The notes: generated by a model not told the origin, from the letters alone. Counted from the first letter of the stretch, positions 1-9,260 are shown. The stretch is DNA of 64,000 nucleotides from Haloarcula regularis (GCF_029338315.1 NZ_CP119794.1:2046001-2110000), one strand, 5' to 3'. Made by a program: numbers and translations.

Positions 1-717
1 GTCCTCGACCGCCGTGGGCATCTCCTCGTGGACGGGGTCCTTGTCGATGACGGCGCCCTCCAGGAGTTCGGAGTTGCCGGCCGAGCGGCCGGTCTGGGTC
101 TCGATGTCGAGGTACTCGAGGTCGGCGACGACGCTGCCGTCCTCGGCCTCGACGGTGACGGCCTGGACCGCGTCGACGATGAGCTGGGCAAGGAGGCCCT
201 TGTTGAGCTCGGCGCCCTTGCCGGTCATGGAGGTCTCGGCGACCTTCTTCAGCAGTTCCTCGTCGTCGCGGTCGACGTCGGTGGCGATCTCGGCGAGCGC
301 GGACTTGGCCTCGGCGGCGGCCATGTCGAACCCGCTGATGATGGCCGACGGGTGGATGTCCTGCTCTAAGAGGTCCTCGGCGTTCTTCAGGAGCTCGCCG
401 GCGATGGCGACGGCGGAGGTGGTGCCGTCACCGGCCTCGTCCTCCTGTGTCTCGGCGACCTCGACGATCATCGAGGCCGTCGGGTTGTCGATGTCCATCT
501 CCCGGAGGATGGTGACGCCGTCGTTCGTGACGGTTACGTCGCCAAGCGAGGAGACGAGCATCTTGTCCATGCCCTTCGGTCCGAGCGTCGACCGGACCGA
601 CTCGGCGACCGCACGGGCGGCCGAGATGTTGTGTTCCTGTGCAGACTTGTCTTTCATCCGCTGGGCGTCTTCGCCCAGGATGATCATCGGCTGGCCCTGC
701 ATCTGGCGCTGACTCAT
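1..717 (-). CDS. Thermosome subunit (group II chaperonin), C-terminal part outside window
   Basis: This is the N-terminal 239 residues of a group II chaperonin subunit, the archaeal ATP-driven folding machine that assembles into double-ring cages. The start codon at 717 opens MSQRQMQGQPMIILGEDAQR. It is followed by the nucleotide-binding motifs [17 protein letters not shown] and GDGTT. The reading frame is open to the window edge. It is a paralog of the complete subunit at 10982-12679, and the two promoters are nearly identical (see 742-754). A haloarchaeal thermosome is usually a hetero-oligomer of two or three such subunits. Family assignment is secure; which numbered subunit this is cannot be told. 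Confidence 0.95.
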   Translation of the reverse strand, partial: MSQRQMQGQPMIILGEDAQRMKDKSAQEHNISAARAVAESVRSTLGPKGMDKMLVSSLGDVTVTNDGVTILREMDIDNPTASMIVEVAETQEDEAGDGTTSAVAIAGELLKNAEDLLEQDIHPSAIISGFDMAAAEAKSALAEIATDVDRDDEELLKKVAETSMTGKGAELNKGLLAQLIVDAVQAVTVEAEDGSVVADLEYLDIETQTGRSAGNSELLEGAVIDKDPVHEEMPTAVED

Positions 718-741
718 AATCAGTCGAGAGATTGCATGTGG

Positions 742-754
742 TTCTATATAAATG
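742..754 (-). promoter_or_regulatory. TATA box of the 5' thermosome gene
   Basis: On the minus strand the bases upstream of the start at 717 read TTTATATAGAA about 27-35 bases before ATG. The following CACAT, CAATC and CTGA blocks match the other thermosome promoter at 10948-10981 almost base for base. The spacing implies a leaderless or near-leaderless transcript. Confidence 0.7.
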
Positions 755-892
755 TGGGGGTTACGGTCGGGCGACCGGACGGCCGACCGGCGTCAGCGAG
801 CGCCGAGAACCACCGTACTGCGACGGATAGCCGGCGTTCGTGTGGTACGCCGTAGCACGTTATCCCGACAGACCGTGGGAGTCTTTATATAT

Positions 893-1282
893 TCACTCGA
901 CCGGTTCGCGCCAGTTGACGATGACAGTGCCCACGACGAACGCGTCGTCGCCGTCGGTGTTCCGACGGAACTGGAGGGTGTTCTCGCCCTCTCTGAGGTG
1001 ATCGACTGCGAGCGTATCCATCCAGTACTGCCACCGGTCGCCCGTCGCGATGTCGAACCCGGAGAGCGCGGCCCCGTTGACCAGGATGTCGTGGCCGTAG
1101 TCGCCGACGTCGAACACCTGCATCTCGACGTAGGCGTCGCGCGGGTCGGCCGTCGGCACCTCGAAGATCCGTTCGTCGGACGCGTCGCCGGTGAACTCGG
1201 CCCACGGCACGTCCAGCGAGTCCGCCGACGGACCGAGATGTTGCTGGAACGCACAGCGCGCATAGTTGGCACGGTAGGGCAT
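893..1282 (-). CDS. Conserved haloarchaeal protein (DUF7383-like)
   Basis: A 129-residue soluble acidic protein of unknown function. It opens MPYRANYARC and contains QVFDVGDYGHDILVNG and TVIVNWREP. Together with the beta-rich pattern, these resemble a small jelly-roll or carbohydrate-binding-like fold. I recall a haloarchaeal family (DUF7383) with this pattern, but could not check it. An in-frame ATG exists at 1309. The start at 1282 is preferred because TTTATGTA lies 27-30 bases upstream of it, where a haloarchaeal TATA box belongs; the longer start would sit inside that box. No signal peptide or membrane segment is seen. Confidence 0.7.
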   Translation of the reverse strand: MPYRANYARCAFQQHLGPSADSLDVPWAEFTGDASDERIFEVPTADPRDAYVEMQVFDVGDYGHDILVNGAALSGFDIATGDRWQYWMDTLAVDHLREGENTLQFRRNTDGDDAFVVGTVIVNWREPVE

Positions 1283-1354
1283 ACTCGACGTGTCGGACGG
1301 GGAATACATAAACGAGACCCCCGACGGGGTGCGGCGGCGACGGGCAGCGACGAG

Positions 1355-1666
1355 TCAGGACTCGCCGCGACGGAACCGGGCGATTAGTAACGTCCCGACC
1401 CGGGCGAGGACGTACAGCGCGGCCGTCGCAACGGTGAGCGCGACGACGGCCGGCCAGAGCAACTCGACTCGGGTGACCAGCTCGTATACCAGGCGCAGCT
1501 GCTCGATCCGGGTCGCCCGTAGCACGGTGGCCAGGACCGAGAGGCCGACAGTCAGGAGCACGGCGACGGCCAGCCAGAACGCGAGGATGCCCGCGAGTAC
1601 GGCCGCCTCGGAGAGCGCCCAGCGGAGGCGATCCCCGACGGTGCCGGTGAGCTGTGAGGGTGCCAT
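1355..1666 (-). CDS. Small membrane protein, unknown function
   Basis: A 103-residue protein with two or three hydrophobic stretches (about residues 24-55 and 68-92) and a basic C-terminus (RFRRGES). A cytoplasmic tail next to a helical hairpin is likely. The start MAPSQLTG at 1666 is preferred over the in-frame codon at 1690, because a T-rich TATA-like stretch lies 26 bases upstream. I do not recognise the family. It is tail-to-head with the gene at 893-1282 and diverges from the DUF460 gene. Confidence 0.6.
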   Translation of the reverse strand: MAPSQLTGTVGDRLRWALSEAAVLAGILAFWLAVAVLLTVGLSVLATVLRATRIEQLRLVYELVTRVELLWPAVVALTVATAALYVLARVGTLLIARFRRGES

Positions 1667-1781
1667 ATCCGGTGATCGAACCGCCGGCAAAAAAGGGCCG
1701 GTGCACGCTCAAAGGCTGGTTGCAGCGACGCCGGGGCCGTGCGGAAACGGATTTATTAGCGCGTACGACCTACGCCTGTGC

Positions 1782-3760
1782 GTGAACCGCACGGCAGCGC
1801 TCGACGCCGTCGTCTTCGGGGTCGACATCCAGAGCGGTGACGTCCGCGGGGACGCCCCCTCCTACGCGCTGGTGACGTTCGACGGCGAGCACGTCGAGCG
1901 GGACGTCGTCTCGCGACGGAAACTGCGACGGAAGATAGAGAGCGACGAACCGGCCATCGTCGCGACGGACAACATGTACGAACTGGCCGCCGACAAGGAC
2001 CAGTTAATCCACTTTCTCGGGTCGCTCCCCGACGGGACGAAACTGGTGCAGGTGACTGGCGACGAGCGGCCCGAACCGCTCTCGCGGGTGGCCAAACGCC
2101 ACGGCGTCCCCTACGGCAAGGACCCGATGGAGGAGGCAGAGGCCGCCGCCCGGCTCGCGGCCGCCAGCGTCGGCCAGGAGGTGTCCGCGTTCACCGACAC
2201 GACCGAGGTGAAGGTCTCACGGGGCCGCTCGACCGGCAAGGGCGGGTGGTCCGAGGACCGCTACACGCGACGCATCCACGGCTCCGTGAAGAAGCGCGCC
2301 CGCGAGGTCGAGTCCGAGCTCGACGGGGCGGGCCTGGCGTACGAACGCGACGTGACCGAGAAGTACGGCGGCTTCGCGAACGCTGTCTTCCACGTCGAGG
2401 CCCGCCCGCAGGACATCCCCGTCTCGACCGAGCGCTCGGGCGACGTCCGCATCGAGATCGAGCGCATGCGACGGGACGGCATCGAGTTCCGGCCGCTCGC
2501 GAAGCGCCGCGACCACGTCGTCGTCGGCGTCGACCCCGGAACGACGACGGCCGTCGCCGTCGTCAGCCTTGACGGCAGCGTGCTCGACGTCGCCTCCTCG
2601 CGGACCAACGACACGGCCGAGGTCACCGAGTGGATCATCGAACACGGTCGGCCCGTCGTCGTCGCCGCCGACGTGACGCCGATGCCCGAGACCGTCGAGA
2701 AGCTCCGCCGGTCGTTCAGCGCCGCCGGGTGGGAGCCCGAGCGGGACCTGCCGGTCGACGAGAAGAAACACCGGACCCGGGAGCACGCCTACGACAACGA
2801 CCACGAGCGGGACGCGATGGCCGCGGCACTCTATGCCTTCGACGCCCACGAGAGCCAGTTCGACCGCGTGGCCGAGAAGGTCCCGCCCCAGCACGAAGTG
2901 GGCCGCGTCGTCGCCCGCGTCGTCGCCGGCGAGGAGTCCGTCGAGAGCGTCCTGCGGGACCTCGAGGGCGACGAGGAGGCCGAACCCGAACAGTCCGAAC
3001 ACGAGCCCCGCGACTGACCGCCGAGGAGAAGAAGATAAAGCGCCTGGAGGCCCGCACCCGGCGCCTCGAGTCGAAGGTCGAGGACCTCAAAGCGACCGTC
3101 AAGCGCAAGGACGAGCAACTCGACGAGAAGGACCGTCAGCTGGAGAAGGCCCGCAGCGAGGGCCGCCGGGAGGTGCGCAAGGACCGCGAGGTCACCCGCC
3201 TCAAGCGGCGCAACGAGGCCCTCGAACGCCAGGTCGAGGACGAGCAGGAGAAACGCGAGGCCTTAGAGGACAAACTGGAGCGCCTGAAGTCGCTGTGGAA
3301 GCTCGACCACTCGAACTTCGCCGACGTCTCGGAAAAACAGGAGGGGCTGGTCCCGGTGAAGGTCGTCGCGCAGTTCACCCGCGACGCCATCGAGGACGCC
3401 GACGAGCGCTTCGGCCTCGCCCGGGACGACATCGTCTTGCTCCGGGACGCCTCGGGAGCGGGGCGATCGACCGCCCGGCGCCTCGCCGACGTCGACCCCC
3501 GCGTCGTCCTGCGCAACGGGAACCTCTCGGACGCCGCCGACGAGGTGCTCTTCGAGAACGAGGTGCCCGTCGCCCCCGCCGAGATGGTCACCGTCCAGGT
3601 GGTCGACGAGCTGGCCATCGCCCGCGAGCGGGAGGTCGAGGCGGCCGTCGCCGACTGGGAGCGCCGCGCCGAGGAGCGCAAGAAGGAACGCAAGACCGAG
3701 ATGGTCGACCAGATAATCAGTGAACATCGCGCCGACCGCCCGGCCAGCGGCGAGAACTGA
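1782..3760 (+). CDS. DUF460 / COG2433 RNase H-like nuclease family protein (frameshifted)
   Basis: Restored length is about 659 residues. The N-terminal two-thirds contains an RNase H-like fold with VVVGVDPGTTTAVAVV near residue 250. The C-terminal third begins with a long charged coiled coil (KRLEARTRRLESKVEDL onward) and ends in a small alpha/beta region. This is the archaeal COG2433 family, predicted to be a nuclease; no function has been proven. The GTG at 1782 is chosen because TTTATTAG lies 28 bases upstream. The frame breaks near 3005-3014: one base is missing, producing a false stop at 3015, and the coiled coil continues in the next frame to 3760. Both halves are well conserved, so a sequencing error is the likeliest cause. 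Confidence 0.85.
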
Positions 3761-3837
3761 CCCCGACGCGCGACGGGCCGGTCGGATGCCGGTATCCGCC
3801 GGTGCTTACTTGTCGTCACGTGGTGACACGGCACACG

Positions 3838-4269
3838 ATGTACGATCAGGTACTGTTCCCGACCGACGGGAGCGACGGTGCCGACGCGGCAGCAGACGTG
3901 GCGTTCGCCCTCGCGGGCCGGTTCGACGCGCCGGTCCACGCGCTGTACGTCGTCGACGAGCGGTTCGTGGCCGACGAGTTCGACGCCCCCGTCGAGGCGG
4001 CCGAGCGCGAGGCGGCGGCCGCCCTGGAGGCGGCGAGCGATCGCGGTACGGAACACGGGGTCTCCGTCGAGAAGCACCTTCGCCGGGGTGTCCCCCACGA
4101 GGAGATACTCGACGCCGTCGACGACTACGCCGCCGACCTTGTGGTGATGGGGACCCACGGCCGGACCGGCCTCGACCGGTTCCGGCACGTCGGCAGCGTC
4201 ACCGAACGCGTCGTCCGGTCGGCGACGGTCGAAGTCCACACCGTCCCTGCCGACCGGGACGACGGGTGA
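3838..4269 (+). CDS. Universal stress protein (UspA family)
   Basis: A 143-residue single-domain UspA protein. It shows the N-terminal MYDQVLFPTDGSDGA strand and acidic residue that contact ATP. The C-terminal ATP-binding motif is MGTHGRTGLDRFRHVGSVTERVVR (Gly-x2-Gly-x9-Gly-Ser/Thr pattern). The family forms dimers that bind ATP and serve in stress survival; the partner here is unknown. It is a single gene between the DUF460 gene and a convergent small membrane protein, with a TATA-like CTTACTT about 30 bases before the ATG. Confidence 0.92.
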   Translation: MYDQVLFPTDGSDGADAAADVAFALAGRFDAPVHALYVVDERFVADEFDAPVEAAEREAAAALEAASDRGTEHGVSVEKHLRRGVPHEEILDAVDDYAADLVVMGTHGRTGLDRFRHVGSVTERVVRSATVEVHTVPADRDDG

Positions 4270-4361
4270 GGTATGCCGCGAGCGAGACGGAGTTCGTGTC
4301 GTGCCACTCGGTTCCAGCGACCGACGGCTTCGAGGAGCCGGGGTCCATGCCTACCCTGTGT

Positions 4362-4616
4362 TCACATGCCGCCCATGCCGCCGCCGCCCATGCCGCCGCC
4401 GCCCATACCGCCACCGCCCATGCCGCCACCGCCCAGACCGCCGAGGCCGAACGCGCCCAGCAGGCTGGTGACGAGGCCGTAGACGATGAGGCCGACGCCG
4501 CCGACGACCAGCGCGAGGCCCGCAGCGAGGATCAGGTTCTGCCAGGCGACGAGGCTGATGCCGCCCAGCAGGACGACGACTCCGGTGAGACCGACCGCGC
4601 CGAGTTTGTCGAGCAT
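4362..4616 (-). CDS. Small membrane protein with (GGGGM)n tail
   Basis: An 84-residue protein with two transmembrane helices (about residues 8-25 and 28-52). The C-terminal tail is built from four or five tandem GGGGM units encoded by a CCGCCACCGCCCAT-type repeat. The fold resembles haloarchaeal DUF7470-type proteins, recalled but not verified. The start MLDKLG at 4616 is the first Met of the hydrophobic unit. The repeat could vary in length by slippage. Confidence 0.65.
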   Translation of the reverse strand: MLDKLGAVGLTGVVVLLGGISLVAWQNLILAAGLALVVGGVGLIVYGLVTSLLGAFGLGGLGGGGMGGGGMGGGGMGGGGMGGM

Positions 4617-4663
4617 GTCTCCCAACGGTCGGCGTGGCACCAAAAGCCCCGCGGTCCCGCCGC

Positions 4664-5077
4664 TCAGTGGGCGAACTCGGTGTCGACGTTCTGTGCCGCC
4701 GTGATCATCTCGGCGACGGCGTCCTGGCGGCGCAGCAGGGTCATCGTGTTGCCCTCCACGTCGAAGGTGCCGTCCATCACGGCCTCGGAGACGTCGAGCT
4801 CCCCCCGGAGCAGCGCCGCCCAGGCGCCGTAGGGGCCACGGAGCGCGAAATCGTAGTCGGCACCGTCCGCGGCCACTCGCGCACCCGTGCACGTCCCGTC
4901 GTCGAGGGCGACGGTGAACGCTATCGGCTCCCCGTCGTAGCGGTCGTCGTCGGATATCTCGAAGCAGAAGGTGGCGTCGAACCCCTCGGCGGCCGCGGCG
5001 AACGCCTCGCGGTCGTTGATTCGCTCGCGCCAGGCGGCGACCCAGTCTCCGGCGTCGGTCGGCAACGTGTACGTCAT
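4664..5077 (-). CDS. SCP2 sterol-binding domain-like protein
   Basis: A 137-residue soluble protein. The pattern FCFEISDDDRYDGEPIAFTV...DYDFALRGPYGAWAALLRGELDVSEAVMDGTFDVEGNTMTLL is that of the SCP2 (sterol carrier protein 2-like) fold. This is a hydrophobic-ligand cavity domain also found in ketosteroid and alkyl-sulfatase proteins. The W..LL.GELD..EA.M.G...V.G block is the most diagnostic part. The ligand is unknown. It is separated from the next gene by about 165 bases that hold the divergent aIF1A promoter. Confidence 0.7.
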   Translation of the reverse strand: MTYTLPTDAGDWVAAWRERINDREAFAAAAEGFDATFCFEISDDDRYDGEPIAFTVALDDGTCTGARVAADGADYDFALRGPYGAWAALLRGELDVSEAVMDGTFDVEGNTMTLLRRQDAVAEMITAAQNVDTEFAH

Positions 5078-5242
5078 TGTTGAGGGAGTGGGCCGGTCGG
5101 ACCTTGGGTTTTGTCACTTCGATGTAGGCGGAGGCCGGCGCTATCGGGCCGCGACGGGCGAGCAACGCTTGCCCTCGCTGCTGGCCTCTCGGCCCGGGCG
5201 AACCTCGCAGAAACTAAACCTCCCGGGGTCGAACTGCCTGGT

Positions 5243-5530
5243 ATGAGCGACAACGACGGCCGAAAGGACCTGCGGATGCCCGACGACAGCGAGGTGTTCG
5301 CTGTCGTGACAGACATGCTCGGCGCGAACCGCGTGAAGGTACGCTGTATGGACGGCGTCGAACGGACGGCCCGGATTCCCGGCAAGATGCAGAAACGCAT
5401 CTGGATACGGGAAGACGACGTGGTGCTCGTCGAGCCGTGGGACTGGCAAGACGAGAAGGCAGACATCACGTGGCGCTACGAGAAGCAGGAGGCAGACCAG
5501 CTGCGCGAGGAGGGACACATCCAGGAGTAA
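5243..5530 (+). CDS. eif1A: Translation initiation factor aIF1A
   Basis: A 95-residue OB-fold protein homologous to eukaryotic eIF1A and bacterial IF1. It binds the ribosomal A site and promotes initiation. Diagnostic segments are the strand [43 protein letters not shown] and the acidic C-terminus. It starts at the ATG at 5243 and is followed after 43 bases by the RIO1 kinase gene, a pairing common in archaea and probably one operon. Confidence 0.97.
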   Translation: MSDNDGRKDLRMPDDSEVFAVVTDMLGANRVKVRCMDGVERTARIPGKMQKRIWIREDDVVLVEPWDWQDEKADITWRYEKQEADQLREEGHIQE

Positions 5531-5573
5531 CTCCACTGATGGCCCGCGCCCACGCGCCGACGGAGGTCGAGCC

Positions 5574-6512
5574 GTGACCGACAGCGAGGCGGACTTCGGC
5601 CTGCTCGACACCGAGGAGGCCGACGCCCCCGGCGACGAGTGGGAGGAACTCGACGTCTCCGACACGGAGGCCGACCGCATCGCCCGCAAGCGGGACCGCG
5701 AGTTCAGCGAGTTCCGCAAGCGAATCAAGGACGCGGACCAGTTCAAGGTCGAGGCCAGCGTCTTCGACGACGCTACCTACGGCGCGCTCTACAAGTTAGT
5801 CCAGGACGGCCACATCGACGCCTTCGGCGGCCCCATCTCGACGGGCAAGGAGGCCAACGTCTACACCGCCCTCTCGGGCGACCACGAGGTGGCGGTGAAG
5901 GTCTACCGCATCAACGCCTCCGACTTCAAGGACATGCGGGGCTACCTCGACGGCGACCCCCGATTCGAGGGCATCGGCTCGGACAAGAAGAAGGTCGTCA
6001 CCGCGTGGGTCCGCAAGGAGTCCTCGAACCTCAAGCGAGCCCGCCGCGCGGGCGTCCGGACGCCCGAACCCATCGCCGTCGAGCGCAACGTCCTCGTGAT
6101 GGAGTATCTGGGCACCGAGGAGGGGCGGGCCAAGCGCCTGAGCGAGGTCCACATCGAGAACCCCGAGACCGCCTACGAGGTCGTCAAGGAGTACATGCGA
6201 CGGCTCTACGACGCCGGCCTGGTCCACGGCGACCTCTCGGAGTACAACGTCGTCTTCCACGAGGGGCAACTCTATATTATCGACCTCGGACAGGCCGTCA
6301 CCGTCTATCACCCGAACGCCGAGGAGTTCTTAGAGCGGGACTGTCGGAACGTTGCCAACTTCTTCGCCCGGCAGGGCGTCGACACCACGCCCGACGACCT
6401 CCTCGCGTACGTGCGCGAGTACGCCACCCCGCGGGACGACGAGGACACCGCGCCAGGCAGCGACGACGACGCGGTGCCACAGGGGACGCCCGCCGACCGC
6501 GACGAGGAGTAG
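5574..6512 (+). CDS. rio1: RIO1-type serine/threonine protein kinase
   Basis: A 312-residue atypical protein kinase of the RIO1 family, which acts in maturation of the small ribosomal subunit. Features seen: the flexible nucleotide loop STGKEANVY, the VAVKVYRI lysine, the catalytic loop HGDLSEYN and the metal-binding IIDLGQAV. The C-terminal 30 residues are an acidic low-complexity tail. GTG at 5574 is the start. The gene sits just downstream of aIF1A. In other archaea the Dim2-like KH gene follows immediately; here it lies 2.2 kb away, beyond a repeat element and an HTTM gene. Confidence 0.95.
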   Translation: MTDSEADFGLLDTEEADAPGDEWEELDVSDTEADRIARKRDREFSEFRKRIKDADQFKVEASVFDDATYGALYKLVQDGHIDAFGGPISTGKEANVYTALSGDHEVAVKVYRINASDFKDMRGYLDGDPRFEGIGSDKKKVVTAWVRKESSNLKRARRAGVRTPEPIAVERNVLVMEYLGTEEGRAKRLSEVHIENPETAYEVVKEYMRRLYDAGLVHGDLSEYNVVFHEGQLYIIDLGQAVTVYHPNAEEFLERDCRNVANFFARQGVDTTPDDLLAYVREYATPRDDEDTAPGSDDDAVPQGTPADRDEE

Positions 6513-6515
6513 ACG

Positions 6516-7040
6516 GTGTTTGGTTAAGAGAGGATAGCCGCAAAAAGCCAGAAAGCCCCCGCGCTCTCAGCGTTGGTTCGCGGGCAGCGAGGCGGCTCTG
6601 CCGCCTCGACTTCGCGGCGCGTAGCGCCGCGCAAGGCCCGCTCACCAAGACGTGGGACCGCAGGTCCCACGCGGCCCGCGGCTCGCTACGCTCCTCGTTC
6701 GTTTTACTCACTGCGGTGCTTACGTCGCCGGGGTTCGCTGAGAGCGCGGCCTCTGCTCACGGGCACTGCGTGCCCGTTCGCACGGCCCGAGGGACCTCTG
6801 GTCCCTCGCTGCCTTTCATCCCACCCATGCCGGCTGACCATCCAGCGTCGGGTGGGACTGAAAGGGGCGGCTGACTGAACGACGGCGGACGACGTCGCCG
6901 AAAGACGCGACGCGTCTTTCGAACCACCCCCGAGTTCAGCCAGGGCGAGACCGAAGGTCTCGCGGGCAATCGGGCGCGAAGCGCCCGATGACAGCCGGGG
7001 CTTTCTGGCTCTCTGAACCGGTTGCTGCTAAAGTAAACAC
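6516..7040 (+). repeat. Mosaic hairpin element, copy A (525 bp)
   Basis: Outer ends are GTGTTTGGTTAAGAG on the left and AGTAAACAC on the right, giving degenerate inverted ends of about 42 bp. These abut inner inverted repeats AGCCAGAAAGCC / GGCTTTCTGGCT. Inside are at least eight perfect hairpins, mostly with 3-nt loops: GAGGCGGC-tct-GCCGCCTC (6589-6607), GCGGCGC-gta-GCGCCGC (6614-6630), GTGGGACC-gca-GGTCCCAC (6652-6670), ACGGGCA stem (6760-6776), GAGGGACC-tct-GGTCCCTC (6789-6807), GAAAGACGCG-a-CGCGTCTTTC (6900-6920), GCGAGACC-gaa-GGTCTCGC (6945-6963) and ATCGGGCGC-gaa-GCGCCCGAT (6969-6989). No convincing coding frame is present. Related copies lie at 25517-26021 and 44409-44571. It separates rio1 from the genes normally next to it. 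Confidence 0.85.
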
Positions 7041-7091
7041 TACTGAGGAGGAGGGCCAAAGCCCTAAGGCCGGGTCCTGTCGACACCATGT

Positions 7092-8609
7092 ATGGCCACG
7101 TGGCGACGCCACCTCCCGTCGGGGGTCCGGGCCGGCATCCGCGAGCGGGTCGCCATCGACGCGCGGGCACTGGGCGTCTTTCGCATCCTCTTCGGGACGC
7201 TGCTCGTCGTCGACGTCCTCCTGCGAGCGCGCGACCTGGGGGCACACTACAGCGACAGCGGGGTGTTCCCGCGTCCGGCCGCGATTCGCCTCTACGACCC
7301 GCTCTCCGTACACCTGGCCGTGGGCGACGGGCCGGCACTCGCCGTCCTCTTTGCCCTCCAGGCGCTCGTGGCCGTCGTCTTCCTCGTCGGCTACCGGACC
7401 CGGTTGGCGACGCTCGCGACGTGGATGCTCTGGCTCTCCCTGCACGCCCGGTTGCCACTGGTGCTCAACGGCGGCGACACCCTCCTGCGAATGTCGCTGT
7501 TCTGGTCGCTGTTCGTCCCCCTTGGGGCGCGCTTCTCCGTCGACGCCCTCCACCGCGAGGCCCCGCCCGAGACGGTCAGTTCGCTGGGGACCGCCGCGCT
7601 GCTCGGCCAGGTCCTGTTCATGTACGGCACCAACGTCGCGCTCAAGCACATGGGCGTCGTCTGGCGAGCGGGCGACGGCCTGACCTACGCTCTCCAGCTG
7701 GGCCACTTCACGACGCCGTTCGGGGAGCTGTTGAGTACGGTCCCGCTGATGACGACGGCGCTGGGCTACGCGGTGTACGTCCTGTGGACCCTCTCGCCCG
7801 GCCTGGTCCTGCTGACCCGGTGGAAGCGGGCCGCGCTCGCGGCGGCGTTTATCTCGATGCACGTCGGGATGGCCCTCTCGATGCACCTCGGCCTGTTCCC
7901 GCTCGTCGTCGTCACGACGGTGCTCCTCTTTCTCCCGCCGGCGGTCTGGGACCGCCTGCTCCCGGCCGACCGGGTCGAGCGTGCGCGGGTGCGATTACGG
8001 TCGGCCGGCGCTACGGCGTGGGCCCGCGGGCTGTATCCGACCGTCTCGCCGCCCGAGCGATTCGACAGCGTGCGCCGAACGCTCCGCGTACTGGCCGCCG
8101 TCGTCATCGTCGTCTCGGTGCTGTTCGTCGGCCTCTACAACGTACAGGTGCTGACGAACCGGGCCGACGTGGGCCCGCAGGACACGGTGCCGGAACCGCT
8201 CGAGACGTACGGCGAGACGGCGTCGCTGACCCAGCACTGGACGATGTTCGCGCCCGACCCCCTGCGCGAGACGGGGTGGTACCGCCTGCCCGGCCACCTC
8301 GAGAACGGGACCACCGTGGACGTCGCCCGCGGCGGGCCGGTCACCGAGGAACGGCCACCTGCCCTGGCAGACGACCTGGCGGCCCAGTACCCCAACCAGC
8401 GCTGGCGCAAGTACGTGAGCAACCTGCTCGAACCCGGCTACGGCGACGAGCGGCGCCTGTTTCTCGAGTACCACTGCAACCGGTGGAACCGGCACCACGC
8501 CGTCGACCTCGAGCGCGTCGAGCTCGAGTACGTCACCTTGCGGACGACGAAGACGGGGACGGTCAGGCAGGGTACCACCCAGCTGGCCGGCCACCGGTGT
8601 GAGGCCTGA
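7092..8609 (+). CDS. HTTM domain membrane protein
   Basis: A 505-residue integral membrane protein with about ten hydrophobic helices in residues 25-380 and a hydrophilic C-terminal domain of about 120 residues. The segment FRILFGTLLVVDVLLRARDLGAHYSDSGVFPR and the later TPFGELLS block fit the HTTM domain, a membrane domain related to vitamin K-dependent gamma-carboxylase. The C-terminal part (LTQHWTMFAPDPLRETGWYRLPG) is typical of prokaryotic HTTM proteins. Substrate and reaction are unknown. The gene begins 52 bases after the hairpin element, so its promoter may lie in or next to the element's right end. Confidence 0.8.
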   Translation: MATWRRHLPSGVRAGIRERVAIDARALGVFRILFGTLLVVDVLLRARDLGAHYSDSGVFPRPAAIRLYDPLSVHLAVGDGPALAVLFALQALVAVVFLVGYRTRLATLATWMLWLSLHARLPLVLNGGDTLLRMSLFWSLFVPLGARFSVDALHREAPPETVSSLGTAALLGQVLFMYGTNVALKHMGVVWRAGDGLTYALQLGHFTTPFGELLSTVPLMTTALGYAVYVLWTLSPGLVLLTRWKRAALAAAFISMHVGMALSMHLGLFPLVVVTTVLLFLPPAVWDRLLPADRVERARVRLRSAGATAWARGLYPTVSPPERFDSVRRTLRVLAAVVIVVSVLFVGLYNVQVLTNRADVGPQDTVPEPLETYGETASLTQHWTMFAPDPLRETGWYRLPGHLENGTTVDVARGGPVTEERPPALADDLAAQYPNQRWRKYVSNLLEPGYGDERRLFLEYHCNRWNRHHAVDLERVELEYVTLRTTKTGTVRQGTTQLAGHRCEA

Positions 8610-8712
8610 GCGTGGTCGAGAGCCAGCGCCTGCCGAACTCGCTCGACGAGCTTCGTCCGACCCCGACGCCGAAGTTTTAAACAGGCTGAGCGCCCTACGA
8701 GGACGTATACGT

Positions 8713-9260
8713 ATGCAACACGTGAAGATTCCGCAGGACCGCATCGGCGTGCTCATCGGCGAGGGCGGTGAGACGATGCGCGAGATAGAGGAGCGAGCGG
8801 AGGTGCGTCTCGACATCGACTCCGAGGACGGGTCGGTGAAAGTCGAGTCCGTCGGCGACCCCGTGACGGGGCTGAAGGGCCCGGACATCGTGAAGGCCAT
8901 CGGCCGCGGCTTCGCGCCGGAGGACGCCCTGGCACTGCTCGAAGACGACATGATGATGTTCGAGGTCATCGACATCGAGGCGGCCTCCCGGAACAAGAAC
9001 GACCTCCGGCGCCACAAGGGCCGACTCATCGGCGAGGGCGGCCGCACCCGGGAGCTGATGCAGGACTGTCCGGCGCGGCCGTCGTCATCTACGGGTCGAC
9101 GCTCTCGATCATCGGCGGGCCCGAACAGGTCGACGCCGTCCGGGAGGCCGTCGAGATGCTGCTCGACGGCGCGCCCCACGGGTCGGTCTACTCGTTCCTA
9201 GAGCGCAAGCACAACGAGATGAAACACAAGGAACTGGAGTACCACCAGTTCACCGGGTGA
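8713..9260 (+). CDS. KH-domain RNA-binding protein, Dim2/Pno1-like (frameshifted)
   Basis: Restored length is about 182 residues with two KH domains. The first carries IPQDRIGVLIGEGGETMREIEE; the second carries the degenerate GxxG loop HKGRLIGEGGRTRELM. The archaeal relative of Dim2/Pno1 works with RIO1 and aIF2-alpha in small-subunit rRNA processing. The frame breaks near 9066: one base is missing in CAGGACTGTCC (QDLSG expected). The second frame then reads GAAVVIYGSTLSIIGGPEQVD to the stop at 9258. TATA-like TATACGTATG immediately precedes the ATG. Conservation on both sides of the break suggests a sequencing error. Confidence 0.85.

Noticed and set aside
14-712. Long plus-strand frames opposite conserved genes (thermosome, RadA, TAXI protein and others)
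   Set aside because: They are antisense shadows caused by high third-position GC; the other strand encodes well-known proteins.
6573-6878. Reading frames inside the hairpin element copies (also 25588-26027, 44141-45427)
   Set aside because: They are rich in Arg, Ser and Pro, are produced by palindromic GC-rich DNA on both strands, and do not resemble acidic haloarchaeal proteins.
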